From: Thermoleophilaceae bacterium
GTDB taxonomy: Bacteria; Actinomycetota; Thermoleophilia; Solirubrobacterales; Thermoleophilaceae
Direction: 5' to 3'
DNA: 51,064 bases
NCBI GenBank assembly: GCA_030447905.1
Contig: JAUJNZ010000004.1
Location: 175,181 to 226,244 of the forward strand
Shown here piece after piece: positions 9,953 to 18,686 of the stretch (the first letter of the stretch is position 1; every line of letters begins with the position of its first letter). A program made the translations under genes and the position numbers. The notes beneath the pieces are model-generated. The model made no database searches, was not told where the DNA came from, and saw only the letters and a program-made list of their open reading frames with translations.

Positions 9953-11260
9953 GTGGGCTCTACCGAGTGGCCTAACCTGCGCCTCCCCGTGTCGGCCCCC
10001 ACCGCTCCACCTCCCGGGGAAAGCGTGCCCCCTCCCTCAGGACGCCCCAGCGGCACGGTGGGGCCCAGTCACCGTCTGCGTCGACGGATCAGCCTCGCCG
10101 TCCTCGGCGCCGTGGCGCTGGTGGCGACGATCGCCGGCGCGATCGCCGGATCTGGGGCCGAGACCGAGGGCGGGAGGGGAGACCGCCGACCCGGCCCTGC
10201 CGAGCGCGCGGTCGACCGACTGAGCCTCGAGCAGCAGGTCGGCCAGCTTCTCGTGCTCAGCTTCGACGGGGCGAAGGCGCCTGACTACGTCACAGACCTC
10301 CTGCGGGAGGGCCGGGCGGCCGGGGTGGTCCTGTTCCAGTCGAACGTCGGGTCCCGCCGACAGGTCCGCTCCCTCACCCGCCGGCTGCAGCGGGCGGCTC
10401 GAGGGCGAGCGCTCGTCGCGACCGACCAGGAGGGGGGCCCGATCCGGATCCTCTCGTTTGCGGATCCGGTCGAGGGGCAGGCGGCCCAGGCGACCCGGCG
10501 CGAGGCGTCCACCGCCGCCCGGGACGGCGCCCGCGACCTCGACCGCGTCGGGGTCAACGTGAACCTCGCGCCGGTGGCCGATGTCGGAGTGCCCGGCGGG
10601 TCGGCCGTCGGTCCCCGTGTCTATCCCGGGGACAGCGGCGAGGTGGCCGAGCTCGTGCGGGCCTCGATACGGGGGCACCGGCGCGGTGGCGTGGCCCCCA
10701 CCGCGAAGCACTTCCCGGGCTTCGGCTCGGCCCAGGGCAACACCGACGACGAGCCGGTGACGATCTACGCCCCCCGCGACCAGATCCTCGCGCGCGACCT
10801 CGAGCCCTTCCGAGCGGCCATCGCCGCGCAGGCGCCGCTCGTCATGGCCTCGCACGCGCTCTACCCGGCGCTCGATCCGCGGCGGATCGCCTCTCAGTCA
10901 CGGACCGTCCTCGGCGACCTGCTGCGCCGGCGGCTCGGCTTCCGCGGGGTCGTCGTCACCGACTCGATCGAGGCCGAGGCCGTGATCGCGCGGTCGTCGG
11001 TCGAGACCGCCGCGGTTCGCTCGGTCGCCGCGGGCGCCGACATCGTCCTGATGACCGGCCCCGGCACCTTCGACGGCGTCCGCGACCGTCTGCTCGCCCG
11101 GGCCCGCCGCTCGCCGCGCTTTCGCCGGCGCGTCGAGGAGTCGGCCGAGCGGGTCCTCGTGCTCAAGGACCGGATGGGCCTCGGACGCTCGTCCGGCGCT
11201 CCCCCGCTCGCTAACGTTGGTGCGGGGAGCACGCGCTCCGAGGCGAGAGGCAGGAGGTAA
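9953..11260 (+). CDS. Glycoside hydrolase family 3, beta-N-acetylhexosaminidase-like, membrane-anchored
   Basis: GH3 N-terminal TIM-barrel enzyme of 435 aa, probably removing N-acetylglucosamine from cell-wall muropeptides (NagZ-like). A cytoplasmic Pro-rich segment and one membrane helix (LAVLGAVALVATIAGAIAG) precede the catalytic domain, so it should face outward. NagZ-type features are LVATDQEGGPI, VNLAPVADV, KHFPGFGSAQGNT (His/Asp-loop region; the usual KHFPGHG has F for H here) and VVTDSIEAEAV with the nucleophile Asp. The second GH3 domain is absent, as in NagZ. GTG 9953 is the first start; the true start may be a few codons downstream. Its last codons, AGG AGG TAA, also form the ribosome binding site of msrA. 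Confidence 0.87.
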   Translation: MGSTEWPNLRLPVSAPTAPPPGESVPPPSGRPSGTVGPSHRLRRRISLAVLGAVALVATIAGAIAGSGAETEGGRGDRRPGPAERAVDRLSLEQQVGQLLVLSFDGAKAPDYVTDLLREGRAAGVVLFQSNVGSRRQVRSLTRRLQRAARGRALVATDQEGGPIRILSFADPVEGQAAQATRREASTAARDGARDLDRVGVNVNLAPVADVGVPGGSAVGPRVYPGDSGEVAELVRASIRGHRRGGVAPTAKHFPGFGSAQGNTDDEPVTIYAPRDQILARDLEPFRAAIAAQAPLVMASHALYPALDPRRIASQSRTVLGDLLRRRLGFRGVVVTDSIEAEAVIARSSVETAAVRSVAAGADIVLMTGPGTFDGVRDRLLARARRSPRFRRRVEESAERVLVLKDRMGLGRSSGAPPLANVGAGSTRSEARGRR

Positions 11261-11263
11261 GCG

Positions 11264-11728
11264 ATGGAGAAGGCCAGTTTCGCGGCAGGTTGCTTCTGGC
11301 AGGTGGAGGAGACCTTCCGCAGGGTGCCGGGCGTCCTCTCGACACAGGTCGGCTACACCGGTGGCGAGAGCCCCAACCCCACCTACCGGGACGTCTGCAG
11401 CGGCTCGACCGGGCACGCCGAGACCCTCGAGATCGAGTTCGACCCCGCCCAGGTCAGCTACGACCAGCTTCTGGACCTCTTCTGGGAGGTTCACGACCCG
11501 ACCCAGCTCAACCGCCAGGGCCCCGACGTCGGCACCCAATACCGCTCCGCCATCTTCTTCCACAGCCCCGAGCAGGAGGCCGCCGCGCGCGCGTCCAAGC
11601 AGGCCGTGCAGGCGCGCTCGCCCAAGGAGATCGTGACCGAGGTGATCGCCGCCTCGGACTTCCACCGCGCCGAGGAGTATCACCAGCGCTACATGGAGAA
11701 GCGGACGGGCGCGAGCTTCGCCTATTGA
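11264..11728 (+). CDS. msrA: Peptide-methionine (S)-S-oxide reductase MsrA
   Basis: Repairs S-methionine sulfoxide in proteins. The full 154-aa MsrA domain is present: the catalytic GCFW motif (C10), [18 protein letters not shown], the GHAE substrate loop and AEEYHQRY near the end. A strong Shine-Dalgarno AGGAGGT ends 6 nt before ATG 11264 and overlaps the end of the GH3 gene, so the two are translationally close. A second cysteine in DVCSG could act in resolving; there is no C-terminal Cys pair. The R-specific partner MsrB is encoded 4 kb downstream rather than fused or adjacent. Confidence 0.97.
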   Translation: MEKASFAAGCFWQVEETFRRVPGVLSTQVGYTGGESPNPTYRDVCSGSTGHAETLEIEFDPAQVSYDQLLDLFWEVHDPTQLNRQGPDVGTQYRSAIFFHSPEQEAAARASKQAVQARSPKEIVTEVIAASDFHRAEEYHQRYMEKRTGASFAY

Positions 11729-11748
11729 CTCCCGAGCGGCTCGGCGCG

Positions 11749-13419
11749 TCAGGCCAGCCGGAGCTCGGCGATCTGCTCGAGCTGCGGTGGTCCGGCGGTT
11801 CCCGGCCCCGGTCGCTCGAGCCGCAGGAGCGCGCGACGTCCGTCGAGCTCGAGCGTCGCCAGCTGGTTGTTGAACCAGGGCTGCCGGGGCACGGCAGGGC
11901 GCCACCGAATCGCGTGGTCGCGCGCCCCAGCGGCACGCGCGAGCAACCGCGCGACCGCGATGAACGGACGCGTCGACGCGAGGCGGATCGCGCGCCGCTC
12001 GGGATTCGACAGCGGGTTTCGCGTCGGCGAGCAGACGGCCTGGTAGACGGCGGAGCGGCGGTCGGCCGCGGCGACCGAGGCCCCGGGATAGCGGCGAAAG
12101 CCGGCCTCGTATACGTAGGCATGGTGGACGTCGCCCGAAAGCGTCACGATCGTGGCCGGTGCGGCCCCCCGCTCGCCGGCCGCAACTGATCGCTCGAGCT
12201 CGGTCAGATGGCGGAAGGAGTTGTCGAACGCCGCCCAGTGCTCGAGGTCGATCGCCTGGCGGATCGCCTCTGCGGCGCGCGCCGCGAGCCTTCCCCACGC
12301 GCCCGAGCACACCCGTTCGTTCCACTGCTCGAGGTGGTGCATGCCGGCGGGGAGTAGAAACGGCACCGAGGTGGCGATCAGGAGGTGGTCGCAATCGCCC
12401 CGCGCATGGCGCTCGACGTACTCCCATTCGGCGTCGTCGAGCATGCGCCGCCCCGAGCCGTCGAGCACGCGCCCCGCGCGCGAGTCGACGACCACGAGCT
12501 GCGTGCCGCCGAGGTCGCGGTGGAAGCTCCAGCGCGCGGTACCGACATCCCGGTCGGCGCGCTCGGCCAGGTCGCGCACGAGCGGGCCGGCGTCCTCGCC
12601 CGCCTCGATCCGGCGGTAGACCGGGTCCTCGTCGAGCTCACGCGGCGACAGGTTTCCGAGGTGCTGGTAGAGCCAGTACGACATCAGCGCGCCGACGATG
12701 CGCTCGTGCCACCACGGCTTAGCGCGTATCTTGGCGACCCACGCCTCGGAGATGTTCCAGTCGTCGTGGACGTCGTGGTCGTCGAAGATCATCGCGCTCG
12801 ATACCGTGGACAGCAGCCAGCGGACGAGCGGGTCGCTCCACGAGTCGAGGTAGAGGTGCGTGTACTCCTCGAAGTCCGCGACGTGCTCGCCGGGGGGCTC
12901 GGCGACGTCACGCCGTGACGCGGCGAAGCTGCGCGTCCCCAGCGAGGGTTCGTCGGCGTAGACCTGGTCGCCGAGCCAGAGCAAGAGATCCGGCCACTCC
13001 TCGTGGGGCCGCGTCGACATGCGCAGCGCGTAGGCGTGGAGGGCGTCCTCCTCCCGCGCCCGCGGGTCCTCGTCGCGCCGCAGGTTGTAGGGCGGCTCGT
13101 GGGGCAGGGCGATGCGGCAGGAGCCGAAGATCAGGCGGTAGGGCCGGCCAATGTCTATGGTGCGGATGACGCTCGGCGGATGGGGCGAGTTCGGCGGCGG
13201 CCAGGCGCGGTCGCCGTCGAGGTGCACCTCGTAGGGGGTCGCCGTGGCGGGCTCGAGCCCGTCGACGCGTACGAGCGTGTAGTGGTGGCCCTCGACCTCA
13301 AACGTGCGCGCGCGGTGGCCGAGGACCTCGACCTCGCAGGCCGAGTCGGTCTCCACCCATACCGTCGCCTCGTGCTCGCCGACGTAGCGCAGCAGGGGGC
13401 CGAGGACTAGCTCGCTCAC
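11749..13419 (-). CDS. PhoD-like alkaline phosphatase/phosphodiesterase
   Basis: Metallophosphoesterase of the PhoD family, 556 aa. An N-terminal beta-sandwich (GPLLRYVGEHEATVWVET...) precedes the catalytic domain. Metal-binding motifs are FGSCR, LLWLGDQVYADE, IFDDHDVHDDWN and VTLSGDVHHAYVYEAG. GTG 13419 is chosen: GGGAGG lies 3 nt upstream and the product starts VSELVLGPLLRYVG, the normal family start; the frame continues upstream to 13665 but those residues are unrelated. No signal peptide is visible, so secretion is doubtful, unlike the Tat-exported classical PhoD. Convergent with msrA, 20 nt between stops. Confidence 0.92.
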   Translation of the reverse strand: MSELVLGPLLRYVGEHEATVWVETDSACEVEVLGHRARTFEVEGHHYTLVRVDGLEPATATPYEVHLDGDRAWPPPNSPHPPSVIRTIDIGRPYRLIFGSCRIALPHEPPYNLRRDEDPRAREEDALHAYALRMSTRPHEEWPDLLLWLGDQVYADEPSLGTRSFAASRRDVAEPPGEHVADFEEYTHLYLDSWSDPLVRWLLSTVSSAMIFDDHDVHDDWNISEAWVAKIRAKPWWHERIVGALMSYWLYQHLGNLSPRELDEDPVYRRIEAGEDAGPLVRDLAERADRDVGTARWSFHRDLGGTQLVVVDSRAGRVLDGSGRRMLDDAEWEYVERHARGDCDHLLIATSVPFLLPAGMHHLEQWNERVCSGAWGRLAARAAEAIRQAIDLEHWAAFDNSFRHLTELERSVAAGERGAAPATIVTLSGDVHHAYVYEAGFRRYPGASVAAADRRSAVYQAVCSPTRNPLSNPERRAIRLASTRPFIAVARLLARAAGARDHAIRWRPAVPRQPWFNNQLATLELDGRRALLRLERPGPGTAGPPQLEQIAELRLA

Positions 13420-13448
13420 GCCTCCCGGAGTCGCCCCCGCGAACCTTC

Positions 13449-13691
13449 CTAGAGCGGCAGCTTCCCGCGGCCCATACGGCCCTTGGCGGCGCTCTTGTTG
13501 GTCGCCTTGCGCGACGAGCTGAAGGGCTTCTGGAGCAGCCGGCCGAGCGGACCGGGTGCCTTGCCGCCGGCGCGCTGACCGACGCTCAGGGTGCGGTCCA
13601 CGCCGCGCTGAGGGTGGCGCGACAGCCTCGGCACTAGGAACGCCAGCACGAGTAGGACGACGCACACGGCGGCGATGACGGCGACGGTCAT
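13449..13691 (-). CDS. Small single-pass membrane protein with basic tail
   Basis: An 80-aa protein: one membrane helix at the very N-terminus (AVIAAVCVVLLVLAFLVP) followed by a basic Gly/Lys/Arg-rich cytoplasmic tail containing KAPGPLGRLLQKPFSSSRKA and GRMGRGKLPL. ATG 13691 starts directly before the helix. I do not recognise a functional family; the tail looks conserved in composition and may bind nucleic acid or the membrane surface. It lies upstream of, and on the same strand as, the PhoD-like gene, with 29 nt between them, so the two may be cotranscribed. Confidence 0.6.
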   Translation of the reverse strand: MTVAVIAAVCVVLLVLAFLVPRLSRHPQRGVDRTLSVGQRAGGKAPGPLGRLLQKPFSSSRKATNKSAAKGRMGRGKLPL

Positions 13692-13817
13692 GAGCCCCCT
13701 CCGGCCTTGGGCGAGTCTCCTAGCTCGACCTGTTGAGAGGAAACTATCAGGCTCATCGGTCCCCGCGCGCCGGGTCTCCACGCGTGTTCGGGGCCGGCTG
13801 GGGGGTAGGAGCCGGCC

Positions 13818-14609
13818 ATGGTCATCCGCGAGCAGGGTGAGGGTGTCGTGGCGGTCGGGCAGCCCTCGCACGCCTGGCTCTCGGGTCAGCTCGCGCGGGC
13901 CTGGGGGAACGAGCGCTTCGGGGGCGTTTGGCCGTGGGAGGAGGTGTGCCTGGGAGCCGAGCAGCATGACCTCGGGATGGCGGAATGGGACCTCGAGCCC
14001 GAGCTCGACCCCGCCAGCGGCCGCCCGCGCTCGTTCATGGCGATGTCGCTCGAGACCCACCTCGAGCTGTGGTCGGCGGCGCCGCGACGCATGCGGGCGC
14101 AGAGCCGCTACGCCGCGCTGCTCGTCGCCATGCACGGGACCGCGCTCTACGAGCGGCGTGACCTCGGGACGCTCGCGCCCGAGCAGGCGGGGCTCGTGCG
14201 GGCCTATCTCGACCGCCAGCGCACGCTCGGCGACGAGCTCCTCGGCGAGTTGTGCTCCGATCCCGAGACGGCGGCGGCCGCGGCGGAGGATGTGGTCGGG
14301 CGCAACGCCCGCCTCGTCTGGACCTGGGACTCCCTGTCGCTCGCGCTGCTGCTCGACTGGGCACCGCACGATGTCGAGGGCGTCCCGACCGCCGCCGACC
14401 CGGTCACGCTGCATCTGGGCCACGTGGCCGGCGCGCCCGGGCGGCTCACGCTCGAGCCGTGGCCGTTCGCGGCCGAGCGGGTGTCGGTGCACTGCGAGGG
14501 TCGTCGCCTGGCGGGCCGCTTCGACGACGAGGAGGCGATGCGAGCCGCCCTCGCGCGCGCTCCGTGGGCGACCCTGCGCTTCGAGCTCCTTCCCGGGAAC
14601 GCGAGCTGA
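13818..14609 (+). CDS. DUF3891-family protein
   Basis: A 263-aa cytosolic protein matching the DUF3891 pattern: an N-terminal VIREQGEGVVAVGQPSHAWLSGQLA, then CLGAEQHDLGMAEWD with closely spaced His/Asp residues reminiscent of an HD-type metal site, and METHLELWS-like and YAALLVAMHGTALYE segments. The biochemical function of the family is unknown to me. ATG 13818 starts at the family N-terminus. It is followed after 4 nt by the polysaccharide deacetylase gene, suggesting cotranscription. Confidence 0.8.
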   Translation: MVIREQGEGVVAVGQPSHAWLSGQLARAWGNERFGGVWPWEEVCLGAEQHDLGMAEWDLEPELDPASGRPRSFMAMSLETHLELWSAAPRRMRAQSRYAALLVAMHGTALYERRDLGTLAPEQAGLVRAYLDRQRTLGDELLGELCSDPETAAAAAEDVVGRNARLVWTWDSLSLALLLDWAPHDVEGVPTAADPVTLHLGHVAGAPGRLTLEPWPFAAERVSVHCEGRRLAGRFDDEEAMRAALARAPWATLRFELLPGNAS

Positions 14610-14613
14610 GCCA

Positions 14614-15288
14614 GTGGCGCCCGGGCGGTCGCTGGGCGCCGAGCTCGCGCGCGGCCTGCTCGCGGCCACGCGGCGCCGCGGCGTCTCCTACTTCGACCAC
14701 GGCCCCCGCGACGTGCCTCGGGTCGCCCTGACCTTCGACGACGGGCCCGGCGCCCTGACCGCCGGGCTCCTCGACGTGCTCGGCGACCGCGGCGCGCGCG
14801 CGACGTTCAACGTGCTCGGGGAGCGGGTGCGGGGCCGCGAGGAGCTCCTCCGTCGCACCCTGGCCGAGGGCCATGAGCTCGGCAGCCACGCGGAGCGCCA
14901 CGACCCCCTCGCCGGACGGCCACTCGACGCCCTGGGCCAGCTCGTCCGCACGAACGCGGCACTGCGCACCGCGACCGGGACCACGCCTCGGGTCTTCCGT
15001 GCTCCCTACGGCGCGGTCAGCCCCGGGGTGGTCCGGGCCGCGCGGCTGACGGGCCTCGTCACCGTCGGCTGGGACGTCGATCCGCGCGACTACGAGACGC
15101 CCGGCGCCAGCGCCATCCAGGAGCGGGTGGTGGAAGCCGTGCGGCCGGGGTCGATCGTCCTGCTCCACGACGACCGCCGCGCGCTCGAGCAGACCGTCAC
15201 GGCGGTCGAGTCGATCCTGGCGACGCTCCGAGGGCTGCGCTGGGTCACGGTCTCCGAGCTGCTCGGCCTCGGGGCCCCGCGTCGCTAG
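14614..15288 (+). CDS. Polysaccharide deacetylase (NodB/CE4) family protein
   Basis: CE4-fold hydrolase of 224 aa that removes acetyl groups from N-acetylated sugars such as peptidoglycan or chitin oligomers. All five NodB motifs are visible: LTFDDGPG, GHELGSHAERHD (zinc His pair), RAPYGAVSPG, GWDVDPRDYE and IVLLHDD. GTG 14614 starts 4 nt after the preceding stop and gives a product without signal peptide or membrane segment, which is unusual for an enzyme acting on the wall; an intracellular substrate or non-classical export is possible. It sits in a stretch rich in envelope enzymes. Confidence 0.9.
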   Translation: MAPGRSLGAELARGLLAATRRRGVSYFDHGPRDVPRVALTFDDGPGALTAGLLDVLGDRGARATFNVLGERVRGREELLRRTLAEGHELGSHAERHDPLAGRPLDALGQLVRTNAALRTATGTTPRVFRAPYGAVSPGVVRAARLTGLVTVGWDVDPRDYETPGASAIQERVVEAVRPGSIVLLHDDRRALEQTVTAVESILATLRGLRWVTVSELLGLGAPRR

Positions 15289-15300
15289 GGTCGGAGCGAA

Positions 15301-15777
15301 ATGAAGCCGCTGCGCGTCCTGCTCCCGCTCCTGATCGTGGTGGCGACGCTGGCGGGCTGTGGTGGCGCGGACGAGCCCGCCGTCGAGGCCCCCGACGACG
15401 ATCCCGTCGTCCGCCCGCGGCCATCGGCCTTCCTCACCCTCTCCTCCGCGGACGACGCTCGCCGGGGCCGGCCCCGGGAGGCCAACCTGAGCTGTGCTCC
15501 GGGCGCCGAGCGGGCGACGGGCTACCTCAGCGAGCGTCCCCCCGTCGACCTCTGCCGGCGGACCCGCGCCCTGAGCGGCTTCCTGACCTCCTCCCCGCCG
15601 CGCGACCGCACCTGCGCGGAGGTCTACGGCGGGCCGCAGACCGCCCAGGTCATCGGCAACCTCGAGGGAAGGGCGGTGGACCGGCGCTTCGCGCGCACCG
15701 ACAGCTGCGAGATCGCCGACTGGAACCGGGCGCAAGCGCTGCTGCCCAAGCTCGAGCGCGAGTCCGACCGACCGTAG
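15301..15777 (+). CDS. SSI-fold (subtilisin inhibitor-like) lipoprotein
   Basis: A 158-aa exported lipoprotein. The signal sequence ends in the lipobox LAGC, followed by an acidic Pro-rich linker. The mature domain has the cysteine and sequence pattern of subtilisin-inhibitor-like proteins of actinobacteria: LSCAPG, a PPVDLCRRTRALSGFL segment, CAEVYGGPQTAQVIGNLEG and FARTDSCEIADW. Classical SSI proteins inhibit serine proteases; a lipidated version would act at the membrane surface, but inhibition is not shown by the sequence. The start lies 12 nt after the deacetylase stop. Confidence 0.72.
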   Translation: MKPLRVLLPLLIVVATLAGCGGADEPAVEAPDDDPVVRPRPSAFLTLSSADDARRGRPREANLSCAPGAERATGYLSERPPVDLCRRTRALSGFLTSSPPRDRTCAEVYGGPQTAQVIGNLEGRAVDRRFARTDSCEIADWNRAQALLPKLERESDRP

Positions 15778-15834
15778 CCCGACCCATCTAGGCTTGGTGG
15801 CCGAGTTGTCGTGCACCGAAGCGGAGGTCTCCCT

Positions 15835-16248
15835 ATGGAAGGCGCCAAGGTCGTAAAGAGCGAGCAGCAGTGGCGCGAAGAGCTCACGCCGCAGCAGTAC
15901 GAGGTGCTACGGCAAGCGGGCACCGAGCCACCCTTCAGCGGCGCCTATACCTACTCGAAGGAGAGCGGTGTCTATCGCTGCGCGGCCTGCCACGCGCAGC
16001 TCTTCGACTCCGACACCAAGTTCGACTCCGGCACGGGCTGGCCGAGCTTCACCGAGCCGGCGGCCGCCGAGGCCGTCGAGGTGCGCAGGGACCGAAGCCT
16101 CGGCATGACCCGTACCGAGGTGCTCTGTCGCCGCTGCGGCTCCCACCTCGGTCACGTCTTCGACGACGGGCCGCGCCCGACCGGTCAGCGTTACTGCATC
16201 AATTCGCTTGCACTCGACCTGGATGCAAGCGGCGACGGCGCCGGCTGA
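15835..16248 (+). CDS. msrB: Peptide-methionine (R)-S-oxide reductase MsrB
   Basis: Reduces R-methionine sulfoxide in proteins, complementing MsrA at 11264. The 137-aa domain has both zinc CxxC pairs (C49/C52 in CAACH and C98/C101 in CRRCG), the GTGWPSF motif and the catalytic cysteine C121 in RYCINS; selenocysteine is not used at this position. ATG 15835 follows GGAGG (15822-15826) at 8 nt. A TAGGCT box at about 15788 is a possible -10. Confidence 0.97.
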   Translation: MEGAKVVKSEQQWREELTPQQYEVLRQAGTEPPFSGAYTYSKESGVYRCAACHAQLFDSDTKFDSGTGWPSFTEPAAAEAVEVRRDRSLGMTRTEVLCRRCGSHLGHVFDDGPRPTGQRYCINSLALDLDASGDGAG

Positions 16249-16363
16249 GCCTGCTGACGCTCTGCGCCGCGGCGATCCGCCCACGGGCGACGCGGCCGCC
16301 GCCCGCGCCCGCAATCGGTAGGCTGCACGCGCCGATGGCCGTAGGGACGGGGGTTTCCCGAGC

Positions 16364-17245
16364 ATGCCCGCGCCGCCCGCGCGGGCCGAGCCGGACAGGA
16401 TGAGGGCGTCACGTGCCCTGCGTGGGCCTCCGCGCGGACCCGGGCGACTGTTGTTGCTGGCACTCGTCCTGCTCGCGGCCGGCGGCGTCGCCGTCGCGGG
16501 CGTGCTCCGCCCCGACCTCGACCCGCCGGCCGCCGAGGCCGAGCATGCAGCCGCGACCGGGACCGGCGCGGGGGAGGAGGCGATCTCTCTGGATGAGCTC
16601 GCACGACGCCCGTCCGCACCCGACCGGGACGACTCCGAGGGCGACGAGCCTCCGCCCACGGCTCGCAGCGTGATCGGCGTCGGAACCGACGAGTTCGCGG
16701 CCAGCGCGGTGGGCGGCGACATCGAGGACGTCGACGGCTACGACCCCGCCCAGGCCCGGCCTCCCTCGGACGCCGAGATCCGCAGCGAGGTCGCCGACTT
16801 CCGCGACCACCTCGAAGGCCTCGATCCCCGCAAGGGCGCTCGCGCCTACATCGACAAGGACGGCCGCGCGGTGCTGCCCAAGGGAGCGCCGCGTACCGTC
16901 GCGCTCGTGGTCGCGGCGGCGAACGAGATCGCCACGAAGCCGTACAAGTGGGGAGGTGGTCACGGCGCCTGGAAGGACTCCGGCTACGACTGCTCGGGCT
17001 CAGTGTCGTTCGCGCTGGCGGGCGCTCGCCTGCTCGACAGCCCGCTCGCCTCGGGCGGGTTCGTGCGCTACGGCAAGCGTGGCCCGGGCCGCTGGATCAG
17101 CATCTATACGCATTCCGGCCACATGTTCATGACGGTCGCCGGTCTGCGGTTCGATACGAGCGGCCAGGGCGCGGCGGGCACCCGCTGGCAGCGCGGCACG
17201 CGGTCGACCTCCGGCTACACCGTCCGCCATCCGCCCGGTCTCTGA
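16364..17245 (+). CDS. Membrane-anchored NlpC/P60-like cell-wall hydrolase
   Basis: A 293-aa protein with a basic N-terminus, one membrane helix (LLLLALVLLAAGGVAVAGVL), a long acidic Pro-rich linker (about 50-150) and a C-terminal cysteine-peptidase domain. The catalytic Cys is in YDCSGSVSFAL, preceded by the KPYKWGGGH motif, and the His is in THSGHMFMTVAG. Such enzymes cleave stem-peptide bonds in peptidoglycan. The domain is a short, divergent NlpC/P60 form. ATG 16364 is taken; an ATG at 16400 (MRASRAL) is an alternative. Its neighbour downstream is an M23 hydrolase. Confidence 0.82.
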   Translation: MPAPPARAEPDRMRASRALRGPPRGPGRLLLLALVLLAAGGVAVAGVLRPDLDPPAAEAEHAAATGTGAGEEAISLDELARRPSAPDRDDSEGDEPPPTARSVIGVGTDEFAASAVGGDIEDVDGYDPAQARPPSDAEIRSEVADFRDHLEGLDPRKGARAYIDKDGRAVLPKGAPRTVALVVAAANEIATKPYKWGGGHGAWKDSGYDCSGSVSFALAGARLLDSPLASGGFVRYGKRGPGRWISIYTHSGHMFMTVAGLRFDTSGQGAAGTRWQRGTRSTSGYTVRHPPGL

Positions 17246-17307
17246 GAGAGATCCCGCGCCCGTCCCCGCATCCACGGACTCGGTCGGAAGCGAAACTCTG
17301 AGCGTCC

Positions 17308-17344
17308 GTGACCGTTACGGTTCGCCAGAGCCCGCTACGGTCAC
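17308..17344. promoter_or_regulatory. Inverted repeat upstream of the M23 hydrolase gene
   Basis: GTGACCGT (17308-17315) and ACGGTCAC (17337-17344) are perfect inverted copies separated by 21 nt; a further GTTACG occurs at 17374. The position between two cell-wall hydrolase genes suggests an operator. Actinobacterial MtrA binds GTNAC-type motifs before such genes, so MtrA is a candidate, but this is speculative. Confidence 0.35.
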
Positions 17345-17506
17345 CTCGGTCGGACGGGGCGGCGGCGCGCGTTACGCCACGATCGCGGGTGAGACCGCGG
17401 CGAGGTGGGGGCGAATTCCGTCCGCCACGACCCTTGCACTTCTCAAGCGACCTTCAGACCTGACGATGCGAACGGAATCGAGCGACCTGAACGGAGTCAG
17501 CCCATC

Positions 17507-18523
17507 ATGAGATCTTCGAGCCTTGTCCGTACCCTCCTCCCCTCGGCCGCTGTGCTCGCGGGCCTACTCGTCTTCGTGAGCGCCGCGATGGCGGCACTCG
17601 GGGACCGCACGCTGCGACAGGGCATGAGCGGCGACGACGTGATGCAGCTGCAGCGGCTCGTGACCGAGCTCGGCTACCCGACGCCGCGCTCCGGAGCCTT
17701 CACCAGCCGCACCAAGAGCGACATCACCGGTTACGAGCGGACCACGGGCCTCACGGTGAACGGGGAGGTCGACCCGTCCGAGGGCAAGACGATCGTGCGG
17801 CGCGCTCAGGAGCGCCGCGATCGCATGAACGGCGGCTCGGGCGGCGGCTCTACGCGCCGCTACCACTTCGGCGAGCGCCCCCTGTACGAGGGACGGCGCG
17901 GCGGCGACGTGATGACCCTCCAGCGGCTCGTGACCGAGCTCGGCTATCCGACGCCGCGCTACGGGCTCTTCACGAGGCGGACCAAGCGGGACATGCTCCA
18001 CTATGAGCGCAGCACCGGGCTTCAGGTGAACGGCGTCGTCAGCCTCACCGAGCAACGAGCGATCGCCCGCCGAGCCGGTCACGGCGAGTCCTCGCGCGAC
18101 CACGTCTTTCCGATCCGCGGTCCGCACTCCTACGGCGGCTCCGGCTCTCGCTTCGGCGCGCCCCGTAGCGGCCGCCGGCATGGCGGCCAGGATCTCGCCG
18201 CCGCCTCGGGCACGCCGCTCGTGGCGGTGACAAACGGCCGCGTCTCCCAGGTCCGATACCAGGCCGGCGCGGCGGGCTACTACGTCGTGATCCAGGGCGA
18301 CGACCGGTACGACTACGTCTACATGCACATGCGCGAGTCGGCGTCGGCCTGGGTGTCGCCGGGGCAGCGCGTTCGCGTCGGACAGCAGATCGGGCGCGTG
18401 GGCTCGACTGGGGGCTCGACGGGGCCGCATCTGCACTTCGAGATGTGGACGGCGCACTGGTTCGACGGTGGCCATCGCATCGACCCGCTGGCGGCCCTCA
18501 AGCGCTGGGACGCCTACTCGTAG
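17507..18523 (+). CDS. Secreted M23 metallopeptidase with two peptidoglycan-binding domains
   Basis: A 338-aa exported endopeptidase. Signal peptide (LLPSAAVLAGLLVFVSAAMA) is followed by two PG_binding_1-type repeats that are nearly identical in their core LQRLVTELGYPTPR (about residues 46-100 and 127-185), then a lysostaphin-type M23 domain with the zinc ligands in RRHGGQDLAA and GPHLHFEMW. The two repeats look like a recent internal duplication. ATG 17507 is the only start giving a clean signal peptide; the 260-bp upstream region contains an inverted repeat but no riboswitch I recognise. Confidence 0.93.
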   Translation: MRSSSLVRTLLPSAAVLAGLLVFVSAAMAALGDRTLRQGMSGDDVMQLQRLVTELGYPTPRSGAFTSRTKSDITGYERTTGLTVNGEVDPSEGKTIVRRAQERRDRMNGGSGGGSTRRYHFGERPLYEGRRGGDVMTLQRLVTELGYPTPRYGLFTRRTKRDMLHYERSTGLQVNGVVSLTEQRAIARRAGHGESSRDHVFPIRGPHSYGGSGSRFGAPRSGRRHGGQDLAAASGTPLVAVTNGRVSQVRYQAGAAGYYVVIQGDDRYDYVYMHMRESASAWVSPGQRVRVGQQIGRVGSTGGSTGPHLHFEMWTAHWFDGGHRIDPLAALKRWDAYS

Positions 18524-18686
18524 CCCCCGGGCCGGTTCCTGGGCCCCTCGCGAGCGGCGGTCGGCCTCTGCGCTTTCTGCGCGCGGTCGCTGCCCTCTCG
18601 GCCGCGCTCACCCCGACGGGGGGCGGAGCGGGCGGGTATGGCAGGTCAGCGCGAGCCGGGTGGCCGGTCGTGGACGTGGGCGGCCC

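Noticed and set aside
17246-17506. Second c-di-AMP riboswitch before the M23 gene at 17507
   Set aside because: The conserved GTCAGCTAACC..GTAGGC core is absent; only an inverted repeat is seen.
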